Part shown: positions 27,531 through 38,494 of the stretch, in pieces
How positions within the stretch are numbered: the stretch's first letter is position 1
Layout of the letters: each line of letters opens with the position of its first letter
DNA from: Rhexocercosporidium sp. MPI-PUGE-AT-0058
Lineage: Eukaryota > Ascomycota > Leotiomycetes > Helotiales
DNA: 64,000 nt
Reading direction: 5' to 3'
Assembly: GCA_020746875.1 (NCBI GenBank)
Contig: JAGTJL010000006.1
Coordinates: forward strand, 930,001 to 994,000
Made by a program: the position numbers and the translations under genes
The notes under the pieces: model-generated
Database searches by the model: none
What the model saw: the letters and a program-made list of their open reading frames with translations, nothing else
Told to the model about the DNA's origin: nothing

Positions 27531-28499
27531 ATGGCAGATATCCTAGGAACACATGTCGCTTCGAGGACACCGGTCTATCAAGATGGCCAACTGCTTCGAT
27601 ATTTCCTCGGTCTTGAGGACAGTCGGCCTCTAGTACTATCAAAAGAATGCCAAGAATTGCCGAATACATCACTGAAAGATGTCATATTCCTTTCGCTCGA
27701 CACCGAAAACATTACCGCAGGTCAAACACCTCTGGTCGAACAATTTCAGGTCGGAGTTTCGCTTTTGGATTCCCGCGATCTACAAAGTCATATAGATTCT
27801 TGGTCTCTAGTGTCTTCACGTAAAGACAACCTTCTTCGAACTCAGAACTATTGTATCGGCCCCACCGGATACTGCTCAAAAGCTGCGAGAAAATTCTTAT
27901 TTGGTCAATCAGAAAGTATTCATGCACATCAGGTAAAAGAAAAGATCGAGAGCTTGATTACTGACCGAGACGTGGTTCTTGTGGTGTGTGATGGATACAA
28001 CGATTTGTGGCTCTTAGGTGAGCTCAAGGTCAAGCTGGAACCGGTTGCTATACTAGACCCACAAAAGGCAGCTCATGATGTGCTCCAACCGCAGTATCAA
28101 AGAAGCCTGAACGATCTCATGATAGACCTCGATTGCCCTTTCAACTTCTTGCACGTTGCAGGAAACGACGCGAATTTTACGCTTCGGGCTCTCTTGATGA
28201 TCGCGGTGAAAAGTTCTCACGGTGAAAGTCTTGACGATTCACAGCAAGCCGTTCTATTATTTGCAAGAGCTATTGCACAATCCACGGGGCCTGATGATTG
28301 GCACGAGAAAAAGGACGATGTCGCGGAGGAGGCAAGAAGATATAATACCGAACGTGAGGAGATTAATCGCCGGAAGAAGGAGACAAAAAAGACTAAGAAA
28401 TCAGCGCGGAAAGCGAAATTGGCAGCAGAAGGTCATTGGTCCTCAACTAAGAAGGGACGGCAGGAGTTCTGGGGGAAGCTTGAGAATGCACGCAAATGA
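27531..28499 (+). CDS. DEDDh-type exonuclease-fold protein (Gfd2/QIP-like)
   Basis: Single-exon frame, 322 aa from the first ATG at 27531 (the frame is open 39 bases further upstream but only with a TTG). The N-terminal two thirds fit the RNase H-like DEDDh exonuclease fold seen in fungal Gfd2/YDR514C-like proteins and related to QDE-2-interacting protein. Residues: D57 and E59 in SLDTEN, then FQVGVSLLDSRDL; an aspartate in VVCDGYNDLWLL (D154/D158); and H208-x4-D213 in LHVAGNDANFTLRALL, the DEDDh His/Asp spacing. The C-terminus (about 258-322) is highly charged with Lys/Arg runs and ends GKLENARK, suggesting nucleic-acid binding. It is intact although it sits between decayed mobile sequences, ending only nine bases before the left end of the transposon nest. 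Substrate is unknown; 3'-5' exonuclease activity on RNA or DNA is inference. Confidence 0.75.
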   Translation: MADILGTHVASRTPVYQDGQLLRYFLGLEDSRPLVLSKECQELPNTSLKDVIFLSLDTENITAGQTPLVEQFQVGVSLLDSRDLQSHIDSWSLVSSRKDNLLRTQNYCIGPTGYCSKAARKFLFGQSESIHAHQVKEKIESLITDRDVVLVVCDGYNDLWLLGELKVKLEPVAILDPQKAAHDVLQPQYQRSLNDLMIDLDCPFNFLHVAGNDANFTLRALLMIAVKSSHGESLDDSQQAVLLFARAIAQSTGPDDWHEKKDDVAEEARRYNTEREEINRRKKETKKTKKSARKAKLAAEGHWSSTKKGRQEFWGKLENARK

Positions 28500-28684
28500 G
28501 CCAGCTATCCCATGAACCGCCATATACGACTTTTAGCGTGGGTGGGTTGCAGGGGTCGTTGCCCCCCGCGACGGCACATCAACACCCCCTCAATTCAATC
28601 GTCTTTGTGCCATAACAAGAGCAATTCTCACTCAAATTATCACAAACAAGATGGCGGAAGACATGCAGCCTAATCCCATCCTTA

Positions 28685-28973
28685 CAGTAGGGTGCAAAAA
28701 GTCTACGCGCGCCAAGAGGTGCTAAGGAATTATGCCTCGCCGCTTTCAAACGCGTCTCTTACCAAAAACATCACACTTTTGCAGTCTTTCAAGATGCCTC
28801 GAAAAGAGCTTTCTCCTTGTATGCGTGCTCGAATCGTAGAGCTTAAGTCTTGCGGTTGGTCAGTTCCGCGAATTCATTCTAAATACCCTGAGATTCCTTC
28901 GTCTTCGATTCGTACGACTCTTCAAAACTATCCTGTCGGCACCTCAGACTTTACGTCGAAACCACGCGCCGGT
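28685..28973 (+). mobile_element. Tc1-like element A, left part
   Basis: Starts with a 43-base terminal repeat (CAGTAGGGTGCAAAAAGTCT...) after a TA. It includes the start of the transposase at ATG 28794 (MPRKELSPCMRARIVELKSC, a helix-turn-helix region typical of Tc1 transposases) and stops abruptly at the inversion breakpoint 28973/28974. Confidence 0.85.
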
Positions 28974-30600
28974 AGCGCTGAATATTCGCTGAGATACCCC
29001 TTAAAGCTGCTCGCCGAGGGTCCTTATAGCGCTCGCCTTTGCAACACTTACAGTCTCCGTTCCACGTCATTCTCATGCGTTGATAGCGCTCCGGGGATAC
29101 AAGAGATTCATTAATATTACTGTGTGAAAAGCGTCGTTTCCTTATACCCGGAGCAGTACCCTTACTGTGAAGTAATACACGCATAATTTCCTTCCGGAAT
29201 TTGACTTGACTCGTCCACTTGTCCTTCTTGTCGATATTCTAGTAGTCTTTGATATTAGCGTGTATCGATATCAAATAACAATTGACAAGGACTGTCTGTA
29301 AAAGCCAGGTCCATAGAGCTTGCCAACCACCTCTCCTGATAGGTCTGTCCCCTGGGTTATACGACTTAAGTTGATTACTAACATCCACGGCATTCATGAA
29401 TTGGTTGTAAAGCCAGGCAAAGTAAGGTTCATTTAAATCCTTAGCGTTTTGCTCTCTAAACCATGCTCTAGAGATAGCTGCGTTTGAAGAGGTTTCACTT
29501 AGTTTGTGACGGGTGGTGCTGACAGTGCCGGTGCCATCGCTGCAATTCATTATAAAGAGAGTAGGCGCGTTATCGTTCCATAGAGCCTAGGTAACAGTAT
29601 TCTCGGGATTATAAGCTGTAAAAAGCGCGTTATAAGGTATCCGGGTATCTAGTTTCTTTACAGTTGCTTGCAAAGTTAGGAGCCTTTGCACAATGCCAGC
29701 ATCCCGCCTTGCTGTACCAATGGCACCGAAACCAAGCTCTCGGAGGTATATCATTAGCTTATTAGACACGAAGAGGTTGTCTAATAAAACGATATAATTT
29801 GCCGAAGGAAGACGACATAAGAAATGTGGTACTACAGCTTGAGTACGATTTCTAGAGAGGCCAGCACCCCTATTCGTCTTTGGGCCACCGAGTGCTGCAG
29901 GAGCTCGAACACCCTCTGGTCCTTGGGCTCTTTTAGAATGCCAGGTCCAGTGTAAAAAGTATCTTAATTGGGCTACTACCCACACTTTATAGCCTGTAGG
30001 CACAGGTTTTGAAGGTATAGTTGTCGTCTCAAAAGCTCGTCCGGTAAAGCGTTATATGCACTCGTCTACAGCAACGTTTCGGCCAGGTGTCTAGAGATTA
30101 AGGGATACTTTTTGAACGTGGGAATTTAATGGTTTTAAGCGTTGAAAGACCGTATCTTCGTACCCTAGGGTGGGGGGGCACATAATGAAAACCTCCGATG
30201 TAGAATCTCGAATCGGTTCCGTGATATGTATTTGCGTACTGTATGCTGTGGGCCGTCTTCTTCCGTAGTCCAATAATCCTTAATTTGGTTCTCGATATGT
30301 AAGCCCATATATATTAAAATCCTGATGTAGACTTTGATCTCTACGACGGTAGTATCATACCACGCAGAGGCGCGAGAGTACGGCCTAAGCTCATTATGTT
30401 CCTTCACATTTTAATTGGTAAAATCGACAATCTGTTGAAGAATCTCCTCTGTAAAAAAGAAAGAGAAGATAGTAAAAGGATCGGTAGAACTAATTAAAAG
30501 AGGTAGATTTATTTGAGGTTGAAAGTCAAGGCATTAAAAAGGAATAAAAGGTCCAGAACCTTCTTTAATCGGTTTTGCTTTAGGGCGATATGTTCCATTA

Positions 30601-32913
30601 CAGTAGGGTGCAAAAAGTCTACGCGCGCCAAGAGGTGCTAAGGGAGCCACTTACTCGATTAGTATTGTAAATATCGCTGCTTTTAAAAGTAAATAAAGAA
30701 GTCTAATATTTTGTATACCACCCTTCGGCATCGATAACATCTTGAACTCGATGATGTATTGTAGTAGCTAATCTATACAAAATCCTATTATCGATATTAT
30801 ACTATGCTTCTTGTGCTCCTCGAATTAACGCATCTAAAGTCTCATCCGTGTCAGGGGCATGCTCGAGCTCCAGGTGCAATCGATACAATTCCGCTTTCAT
30901 TAAAGCCCAAAGGTTCTCGATTAGATTTAAATCCGGAGAGTAAGGAGGCTATTCTATTATTCGAATATGCATTTCTCAAAGTATAGCTTTTATAATATTC
31001 CCTCGATGTGGACCAGCTCCGTCGTGCATAAACTCTCCTCCTTCAACGACGACTTCTGGAAGAAAAGCTTCGTATAACGCTTGAATAACTCACAAAGTAA
31101 CACTATTTCGAGCAGCAAGAGGATCTCCATCGAGAGGTATTAACCCGGTCCTTCGATTGTGTCCGAAAGCAGCCCAAAACATCTTCTTTACCCCTTTCCC
31201 TAAGCATCGAACCGGTTATAAGAGTTGTGGCCACAGCTCGTGGGCACCCTAAGCGAGATTAGCCCCTTACTGCAATTTCCTACCTTTTAACTTTAAAAAT
31301 TTCTTATAAATCAATCTTTTAATTTAATCGCTTCAAATTCGAAATAGAGTTAGATCTTTACGATTCTGATGCTGAGTATAAGCCTGGCTAAAATTAGTAT
31401 ACTCCGCGGAGGTTAAAAGTGCGCTAAGCTCGTAGTAATAGAAAATCCTGGTCTTAAATCTACCGCGAATTAGGCGTCTTTAAATCGATAGCGTAACGCA
31501 TTTGCAAGACTAAATCTGATAGAAGAATACGGAAAGGGAAGTAGTATCAGAAGAAGCTTTTATCGGTACGAGATCTTCGTCGAATTATTAGATTTATCGC
31601 GTAAAATTATAGTACTCGTAGGCTACCTTTTGAGCGGGTCCGAGCTCTTTTCGATATTAAAGTATTTGCTTGTATAATTCGATGAGAACTTCGAAAGATT
31701 GGCTACCGACGTCGTATCGTATGTCCTCGGCCTTTTATCTTACGGAAACAAGCAAAGAAACGACTTGGATTTGCGATTAGCTACTGTTGGTGGGGGACTT
31801 CTGATTGGGCCGCATCGAGACCGGGAGGGGGGGATTGGAGGAAGGTTATTTGGTCCGACGAGTGTATTTTTGAGCTAGGGAAGAACGGTAGAATCTGGGT
31901 TACTCGACGAGTTGACGAGAAAAAGTGTATAGATTGTATTAAGTTAACTTATCGATCGGGAAGAGTATCGGTTATGATCTGGGGGGCAATCGGTTGGGAT
32001 TGGAAGTCGCTTTTAGTATTTTTAGAGAAGGAGGAAGGTTATAAAGGGGTCAATTCTCGCGCGTATAGAGATCAAGTACTTTATTTAATCGTTTTCCTGC
32101 TATTCGATCGTTTAGGGACCGATTATATCTTCCAGGAAGACGGCTTAAAGGTTATAAAGGATATGCGAGGCTAGCGAAGCTAGAGCATAGTATTCGCGGC
32201 TTTAATTAGCCTCTTTTTTCGCCAGATTTAAATGTTATCGAGAAGGTTTAGAGGTGGATGAAAGAAGAGCTAAAGAAATTGCTATTTGTACCGACTTCTC
32301 TCGAGGCGTTAAAAGGGGAGATTCAGAAGCTCTGGGACTAAGTAGATCCACGTGATTACCGGCTGTATACTGAGAGATTGACTTACAAATTGGAGGATGT
32401 AATTGCAGTGAAGGGATTAGCTACTATTCATTAAGTTATAGTATAAATTTAAAAGCAAAATAATGTAAATTAGGTTTGTTTTGTATTTTTGAATTATAAG
32501 AGCTGTTTTTGGTATTCTCGCTTAGGGTGCCTACGAGCTGTGGCCACAACTCTTACATCTCCTTCTCGTAATTGATCTCTTGGGCGAGTAAATGTCCACG
32601 TCGGTTTCACTCCGACTCCTCTTTCGATCGTACACTCGTCGGACCACGAAACCTTTATTTAATCGTTTAAAGTATACGCCTAGTGGCGAATCGCCCATTC
32701 GAGTCGCGCTTTTGCGTGTGCAGGCGTAATAAACGGTCGTTTCTTTTGAAGCCACTTTTTTTTATCCATTGAGTGGAGGAGGGTTTGCATCGTCCGCTTT
32801 TTATAGTCGTCGTTGACTTCTCGAAGTAAGTCTCGTATCTTAATATAAGGATTCGTATGAGTTACCGTATCGAACACATAATCTCGTTGTTCTTCCGTTA
32901 ATGCTCGAGGTCC
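30601..32913 (-). mobile_element. Tc1-like element A, remaining part, inverted
   Basis: Carries the other terminal repeat (30601-30643, identical over 43 bases to the one at 28685-28727). The rest of the transposase reads from 32913 leftwards to a stop at 30703: PRALTEEQRDYVFDTVTHTN, WSDEC, then after the nested element MFWAAFGHNRRTGLIPLDGD, FMHDGAGPHRGN, PPYSPDLNLIENLWALMK and a terminal GWYTKY. The DDE/D triad is visible. Element B interrupts it at 31221-32553; collapsing the TA duplication keeps the frame, with one CAA-to-TAA type stop just after the join. Confidence 0.85.
31221..32553 (+). mobile_element. Tc1/mariner-like element B, nested and RIP-decayed
   Basis: 1,333 bases with 37-base terminal inverted repeats (31221-31257 and 32517-32553, one mismatch), each flanked by TA. 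The plus strand encodes a decayed DDE transposase: WRKVIWSDECIFELG, VMIWGAIGWDWKSLLVFL, DYIFQEDG, a frameshifted DLNVIEKV region and WMKEELKKL. Many TAG/TAA codons interrupt it. It is the youngest insertion in the nest by position, although its coding region is the most degraded. Confidence 0.88.
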
Positions 32914-33123
32914 CTTCAATAAGAAAGAGTGCTGTATTTGGCTATAAACAGTGTAACGTGCACCTCTGTAAAGATGGCTCTTGTTTTGATAGGTATTATA
33001 GCGCTGTAGAATAGAATGTAGAATCTAAGTATTTGATTATGATCCAGACTAGAAATACAGCCCTCTAATTGGTCAGAATCCCTGTCAGGCTAAAAGTCAC
33101 AACCGATGGCGGTTCATGGGATA

Positions 33124-34253
33124 AACTCCTCTGTCAGCGAAGCACTATTTGTCAAGAGAGGTCTACAGTAATGTACACAATTTTTAGGCAGTTGTGGAGA
33201 TATTAGGCTAAGAATCCGAGAACCCAGGTCACGCAGCAAATGGAAATTATAAAAATATCAATTGAAGTGATTATGAGTGAGGTCGCGAGGTGTTACCGTA
33301 CGATAAAACCGGAATGTTTAGCGGTTATAGAAACATGAGATTCAGGAACTAAGGTCCTAATTCTTGGTTTCGGGTGGCGGGCGGTGATGTACGAGGAATC
33401 AAACGAAGATCTAGATTCTTGTGGTCCGTTTTGGTGTTAAAAATGCCTATGTACAAGAAGCTGTGTATATAGCCCATTTCTTTTGGATTTGCGGTATTGT
33501 AAGATCAGATCCGGGGTCCTAGTAATTCGTTTCTAAGACCGGGAACTGAGACTCTCGAAACCCCGGTATATACGTGAAAGATACTACGTGTATTAGAGAC
33601 TTTTCGCTCCTTATCCTAGAGTTTTGGGACAAGGTGCGGTTAGAAGTGTGGTAGTAGTATAGCGCCGAACTATTTTAACACTTTACTTAATTAGGTATAC
33701 CGGTCACTACCTATCCTACAAAAGTTGGATCTAATAAAGTTGAACCCATGAGTCCAATAATATAGGATAAGATTGAAAAATTGGACCCGATCACCGGCGA
33801 CGCTTGAGTAGCTTCCTTCGCTTGTTGTTCACGCTTCCCCTCCCAGGAATGCCGGACCTTGTCCTACAGTATAGGAGGATAAGGAGCGAAAAGTCTCTAA
33901 TTCGGGTTCGTCATGTCCAGTAGTTGTAGTTGTGTGGTTTACGTGCCTGCCTGTAAGGTAACAGTTAGACGTGCCTGCTAAGGTGAAAAATTCCCGCACG
34001 GACCCCCTACACGTCACACACAGCCACCGCGTCCCCTTTTCTCGGAAAAACTGCTCCAGGTAAGGTAAGATACCTAGATCAAGCACGGGATGACGTTTCG
34101 GACCAGAAGTTTCAAAATCGGCATTTCGACTGACTAGCTACGAGCACACTACTACGAAGTATAAGGTAACCAGCCAGCTTGCATCCTTCCGGGGTTCCTT
34201 CAGATTGATCGTATCACAGCTCGAACTCTTCAACATTACAGAATAAAATTTCC
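33124..34253. other. No supported gene
   Basis: Mixed-strand short frames only; the 85-codon minus frame at 33829-34086 has no recognisable family. Nothing else seen. Confidence 0.4.
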
Positions 34254-34482
34254 ATGCCTTCCCCTAACAATTCCCGACTCACTAAGATCATCTTTGGGGT
34301 CGCTGCACTAGGAGCCTCGCTCCAGATTGCAACAACAGTTCGATTGTATGTACCCCCTCTTTGGAAACTTGAAATTATCTTACTAACGAAGATGTAGGCT
34401 TATTGAACGGAAATCTCTGAAGGAAACTTTAGATACGAAAACGTCGATTCTCGATACCCTACGAGGGAAAGGAGAAAGTTAA
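34254..34482 (+). CDS. Small single-helix membrane-type protein, paralogue 1
   Basis: Two exons, 34254-34345 and 34398-34482, giving 58 aa. The intron (52 nt) has a GTATGT donor, a perfect TACTAAC branch and a TAG acceptor, and interrupts codon 31 in phase 2. An N-terminal hydrophobic helix (about residues 11-29, IIFGVAALGASLQIATTV) is followed by a charged helical tail containing IERKSLKETL. This shape fits a small membrane-anchored protein, perhaps mitochondrial, but I do not recognise a family. Its neighbour 65 bases downstream has the same layout and intron phase. It is too short to be obvious as an ORF but has good splice signals. Confidence 0.5.
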
Positions 34483-34546
34483 TCTTCTAAAGCGGTCCGT
34501 CAAACTACACTTCTGCAATTGTAGGTATCTATAAGGAACCGAAGAC

Positions 34547-34846
34547 ATGCCTCGTGTCACGGCGCTGAGATATTCCAACGCCATTTTCTGGGTTACGGGG
34601 CTGGCGATATCGTTAGGTGCCATGAACAATTTTCTGTAAGTCACTTATTCTGCTTGATTATTTTAAATGCAAAAATTAACTGTCCGTGGCAGGGAAAGGA
34701 AAAATAATACGATGAGAGCTAGTATCGGTGATATCGATCGGGAAATTCAGAAGCAGCGCCTGGTTTCTCGAGATCTCAATGCGGAAATGGGTTCGGATAG
34801 AGAAAAGTTCAAGAAGCTGTCCTCGGCCTTTGGTGGAAAGCCCTGA
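34547..34846 (+). CDS. Small single-helix membrane-type protein, paralogue 2
   Basis: Two exons, 34547-34635 and 34693-34846, giving 80 aa. The intron (57 nt, GTAAGT donor, CAG acceptor) interrupts codon 30 in phase 2, directly after the hydrophobic helix (about residues 11-28, NAIFWVTGLAISLGAM) and before ERK, the same place and phase as in the gene upstream. The tail (30-80) is charged and predicted helical (IGDIDREIQKQRLVSRDL). Shared helix-intron-ERK architecture suggests an old tandem duplication. No family recognised. Confidence 0.5.
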
Positions 34847-35091
34847 AGGGGAATGGATTCTATTATCCGAATGTTACCTGCAGTTCAGCGAACTTACCTA
34901 TTGCTCTGGATAGGATAGGTTCCAAAGTTTGTACGCATAATGGAAGGTGCGATTTAAATGAGGGTACTCTCCCAACGTATCGTCCCTTCCCTCGATGCTA
35001 GCTTTGAAGCAGACAAGACCTCTCTTCCCGGATTCCCCGTTTCCTTTCCTTCTTTTCTCTTCACACCACATTTACATTGAAATATACAAAT

Positions 35092-35358
35092 ATGGACAAA
35101 ATACTCAAATGCCTAATGGCAACAGGCGCCATCATGGGAGGTGTCCACCCGTGGTACGAGAAGTTTGAGGTGGCGACACATGCTCGCTGGGAACGGGAGG
35201 CCAGAGAAAAAGCGGAGAGAAAGATTCGGGCGCAAGCTTGGGTCCTATCGGGGAAGGGGACTCTCGAAGCCATTCGTTCCAAGGGTGCTTTTAGGCATTC
35301 TTCCTCTGCTCGGCGCGCGTGCCCATCATGGCGCGGTCCTACGAGTGTAGGCCGCTAG
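35092..35358 (+). CDS. Small charged protein downstream of the paralogue pair
   Basis: ATG frame of 88 codons without an obvious intron. A weakly hydrophobic start (MDKILKCLMATGAIMGGV) is followed by a strongly charged helix (WEREAREKAERKIRAQAW). The general shape resembles the two genes upstream, but similarity is not clear enough to call it a third paralogue. A TATA-poor, CT-rich stretch precedes it. The C-terminus after about residue 65 looks less protein-like and may be an unrecognised intron. Confidence 0.38.
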   Translation: MDKILKCLMATGAIMGGVHPWYEKFEVATHARWEREAREKAERKIRAQAWVLSGKGTLEAIRSKGAFRHSSSARRACPSWRGPTSVGR

Positions 35359-36304
35359 AGCCTTTTCCTTTTGTCCAGCGTTTGGAGTTTGGGTTTTGGG
35401 TAATGGTGTGTTCTGTTTGGGGTTGGTGGGTGGGATAACAGCGTTAACAGCGACAGAAAATCCCCCCCAAAAAAATGGTGGCTTCAAAGGAAAAGTCCTT
35501 GGAGTCATCGGAAAAGACCGATCGTCTCATGCTGGTGGGTCTGTTGTGGTGTGGATGGGACTCATCTAGTTTCGAGGCTCCTCTGGCAGTGAAAAGCGAC
35601 AAACTGTCCTCCTTATTCTCTTCGATCAACCTCCTCGCACCTCTACCATCCTTCATCGACGTCCTACCACCTGGACTGCATTCTCTTACACCATACGAGC
35701 ATCTACACTCCCATCGCGAGACCATCGGTACATACACCTCCTACAGCTTAAGGAACCCACACCATTGATATGACACCAAACCCAGCTTCTTCTATGGCTT
35801 ACGGTCCAGCTGGCTGCTGTCACCACCAACACCCTCAACCTCCGCAAATTGCAGTATCCACAACACCGCGGAATGTACATCATCAAACTGTCTCCAACGC
35901 CAGCTTATCCTGCAATATGCCGAGCTCTTACGGCCTCTGCTTCCGCAAATTCGGGTTTCCACACAATCAAGCCGCACCCAGCATGAAGATTGACTGCCTC
36001 AGTGCATGTGCCCTCGTGAGCCTTCCCATCTGAAACTTAATCCTACACCGCTAACAAGATCTTCAGACAGCCTCCCTCTGCCTCTTTCTCTGCAGGGTGT
36101 CTTCTCCAGCATTTCAATAGCTTGCAACAGCCATCCAGGCCTGCTCCTCTGCAAACACTCTCTGGCCTCCCGACTTAACCTTTTCATACGAGGAATTTGG
36201 GATCTTGGCTACCGACGACCTATCACAATTGTCGGCTCCTACACCTCGTTCATACACCAGATACTTCTAGCTGCCAAACGGCGAAAGAGACCAATCGTCT
36301 CATG
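35359..36304. other. No confidently supported gene
   Basis: A plus frame at 35475-35768 (97 codons, ATG near the start) is open but unrecognised. A phrase reading KTDRLM here recurs as ETNRLM near 36290, hinting at a diverged local duplication. Confidence 0.3.
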
Positions 36305-36545
36305 GTCGGGCATTGGGAAGAGATTGAGAAGGAGTTGCGAAGGGATCAAGAACAGATCAAGAAGGGGTTGAGAAGCAATTGGGGAAGCTTGAGATGAGAT
36401 TGAGAAGGATCAAGAAGAGACTGAGGAGGGATCGAGCAAGGATCGAGAAGGAATTCAGAAAGAATTAAGAAAGGACTGCGAGGAAATTGAGAAGCGATTG
36501 AGAAGGCTTGAGAGGGGATTTGAGAAGTAATTGAGGAGCATTAGA
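36305..36545. repeat. Purine-rich degenerate repeat tract
   Basis: About 240 bases built from imperfect copies of GATTGAGAAGG-like units. It is almost pyrimidine-poor on this strand and in places reads as Glu/Lys/Arg-rich helix (EEIEKELRRDQEQIKK), changing frame repeatedly. Confidence 0.6.
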
Positions 36546-38494
36546 GATGGGTGAAGCGATCGGTCCAGTTAAGCGATCTTGGAGGGATTGAGATGAACTT
36601 AAGAAGGGCTCAGTCCAGCTCGGACGATATTGAAGGCGATTCAGACGTGCGGTCACAAAGTTTGGGGATTGGTATGTTTAGACCTCTCCATGTATATATA
36701 CAGGTGCTCGCTCTCCCTCCATATAGGAGAGCATGAAAATACTACTGTTTAAACCAAGATACACTTTCCAATTAATACTTCGTGATATTACCCCCGGGCT
36801 TTTACGGCAACAACTGATACAGTCCTACTGATATGTAAACAAAAGTCACTCGAGCGGAAAGCCATTTTAGGACGGCATGTTAAGAAATGTACTTTTAGCC
36901 ATCTACTAAATAAGAAAGGAGGCAGAAACGAATATGCAACTCTGAGCTCAGGGATCGGGACTTTATGGAAGAGCAATTCCTCGAGCAGCCTCGATGTTGT
37001 CGAACCCCCACCCGGCCTTCTAGCACAGGACACCGACTTGCAACTGGCCAACCACATATGAATATGATGACTTGTACAAATTTCAAATGCTGAGAGGCAG
37101 AAGATCCAGCAGAATAGATCTATGTATATATATGAATCGAAGGAAAGAAAAGAGTAGAGCAGGCATTGGCTCCCAATTGTATACATCTTATATACTACAG
37201 CATCCTGCGACGTGAATGCACAAGATAGGATCAGAGGTCTCGGTTCCGGGTTCTGAGAAAGCGGCACCGATTCACGTGCCTTGCTAATCGGGTTCTCAGA
37301 GTCTGGAAAAATCCAAAGTTATTGATAAGTCGTTTGTATTGTAGGCAGAGGATATTGCCCATTTCTCACCAGTCTATGGTCGTATGTGACAGGTTAGCTA
37401 CCAACCCCTCATATCATTGAGACTGTCAAGAATAAAAATTGTTATCGTATGAAGAATGACTCAGGATACGCCTGCGGGATCTCAACCACACAATCATCAT
37501 ATTACGAGGACCTGCCACAACATCAGCCGAGCTTGTCAACACCTCTCTCCATCTCTACATCAGAGCTTACTTTTCAAGGACGGTCTCAGAGTATATAACC
37601 CGACCAAACTCTAATCTAATTAAAGCAACTCTATCAATCATCGCTTCTCCAAATTGTCTTTGACGAGCATTAACTAAGCCTTCAAAGCTTCAATTTCCCC
37701 ACCTTTTACTTTCCGTTCAAGACCCAGAAACAGCCACACAGCGCCACAAAACAAACAAAGACGGGCACCGCCGACCGAAGCTCTCGTGCACCATTCTGTA
37801 TGCTATCTATAAGTCCCCACGCCACCAACACATCTTGGTACGTTGCTTGAGTCGCCCCAGTCTGCCAAGGTATATCATCCGACCGGGCGACCCCGTTCCC
37901 CGTTAGGAAGGTGGAGATGCAGGTGTCTATGTACATGCTTATCTCGATGCATGTGGCTATGTATAAAGTAGTGGTTGGGAGATAATATAAGTTTGACCGA
38001 TAGATGGACTTCGAGGTAATATATGGCTATGTTTTGGCATGGGTTTCCGCGGTGACTGCATGGTTGGCCGTCGGTGTATGACTTTATATGTTACTGTTGT
38101 GCTTGACCTGGAGTACGTGTTAGACGATACTATGTTCCATAGAACTGTAGAAATTTATGTTTAGGAAGTTATCAAACTATCTTCTCTAGACTTTCTAAAC
38201 ACTAGTGTTTAGTGAGTATGTACAGTACCAGCTTCATAATGGCAGGCACTAAACCTATGGTATCTGCCTCTGACTTTTCCACGCTTAGCACCTTCAATGA
38301 GAGTCAAATTGGTCGAGATAATCAGGAGTAAAGCTGAATAATGTCTTCTGCACTCTAGTCTCATCTGAATCGTCTGAATATATGTACTGTACTTCGTATC
38401 GAACATTTACTTGACACAATTTCCAAAGTGCAACATCCTCTCTCCCAGTTCTGCCTGCTAAAGCTCATAGTCAACCTCGAACCTGTCCAATATC
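36546..38494. other. No supported gene
   Basis: AT-rich spacer with only short overlapping frames on both strands and no recognisable domain. Confidence 0.45.

Larger units (their letters stand above)
28651..33014. pseudogene. piggyBac-like (DDE_Tnp_1_7) transposase in three pieces
   Basis: The pieces in protein order are 28651-28682 (plus, starting MAEDMQPNPIL), 30598-28974 (minus) and 32914-33014 (plus, ending GYKQCNVHLCKDGSCF...SAVE and stop). Family marks in the minus piece: NELRPYSRASAWYDTT, IRILIYMG, KYISRNRFEILHRRF, PTGYKVWVVAQ, VLLDNLFVSNKLM, VDVSNQLKSYN, and the start of the C-terminal Cys-rich finger (CKCCKGERYKDP). With the 2-bp target duplication collapsed and the inversion undone, the frame is continuous across both joins. 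A C-run frameshift near 30180 and several stop codons show it is dead. Confidence 0.85.
28508..33121. mobile_element. Outer piggyBac-like element carrying nested Tc1-like elements and an inversion
   Basis: The ends are inverted copies of TCCCATGAACCGCCAT, then 4 or 7 unmatched bases, then GACTTTTAGC. Both ends are flanked by TA (28506-28507 and 33122-33123) rather than the TTAA expected of classical piggyBac. Inside, the transposase gene (DDE_Tnp_1_7 type) is interrupted by a Tc1-like element that itself holds a second one. The block 28974-32913 is inverted relative to the outer ends: flipping it back rejoins both the piggyBac-like and the Tc1-like frames exactly. Confidence 0.8.
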
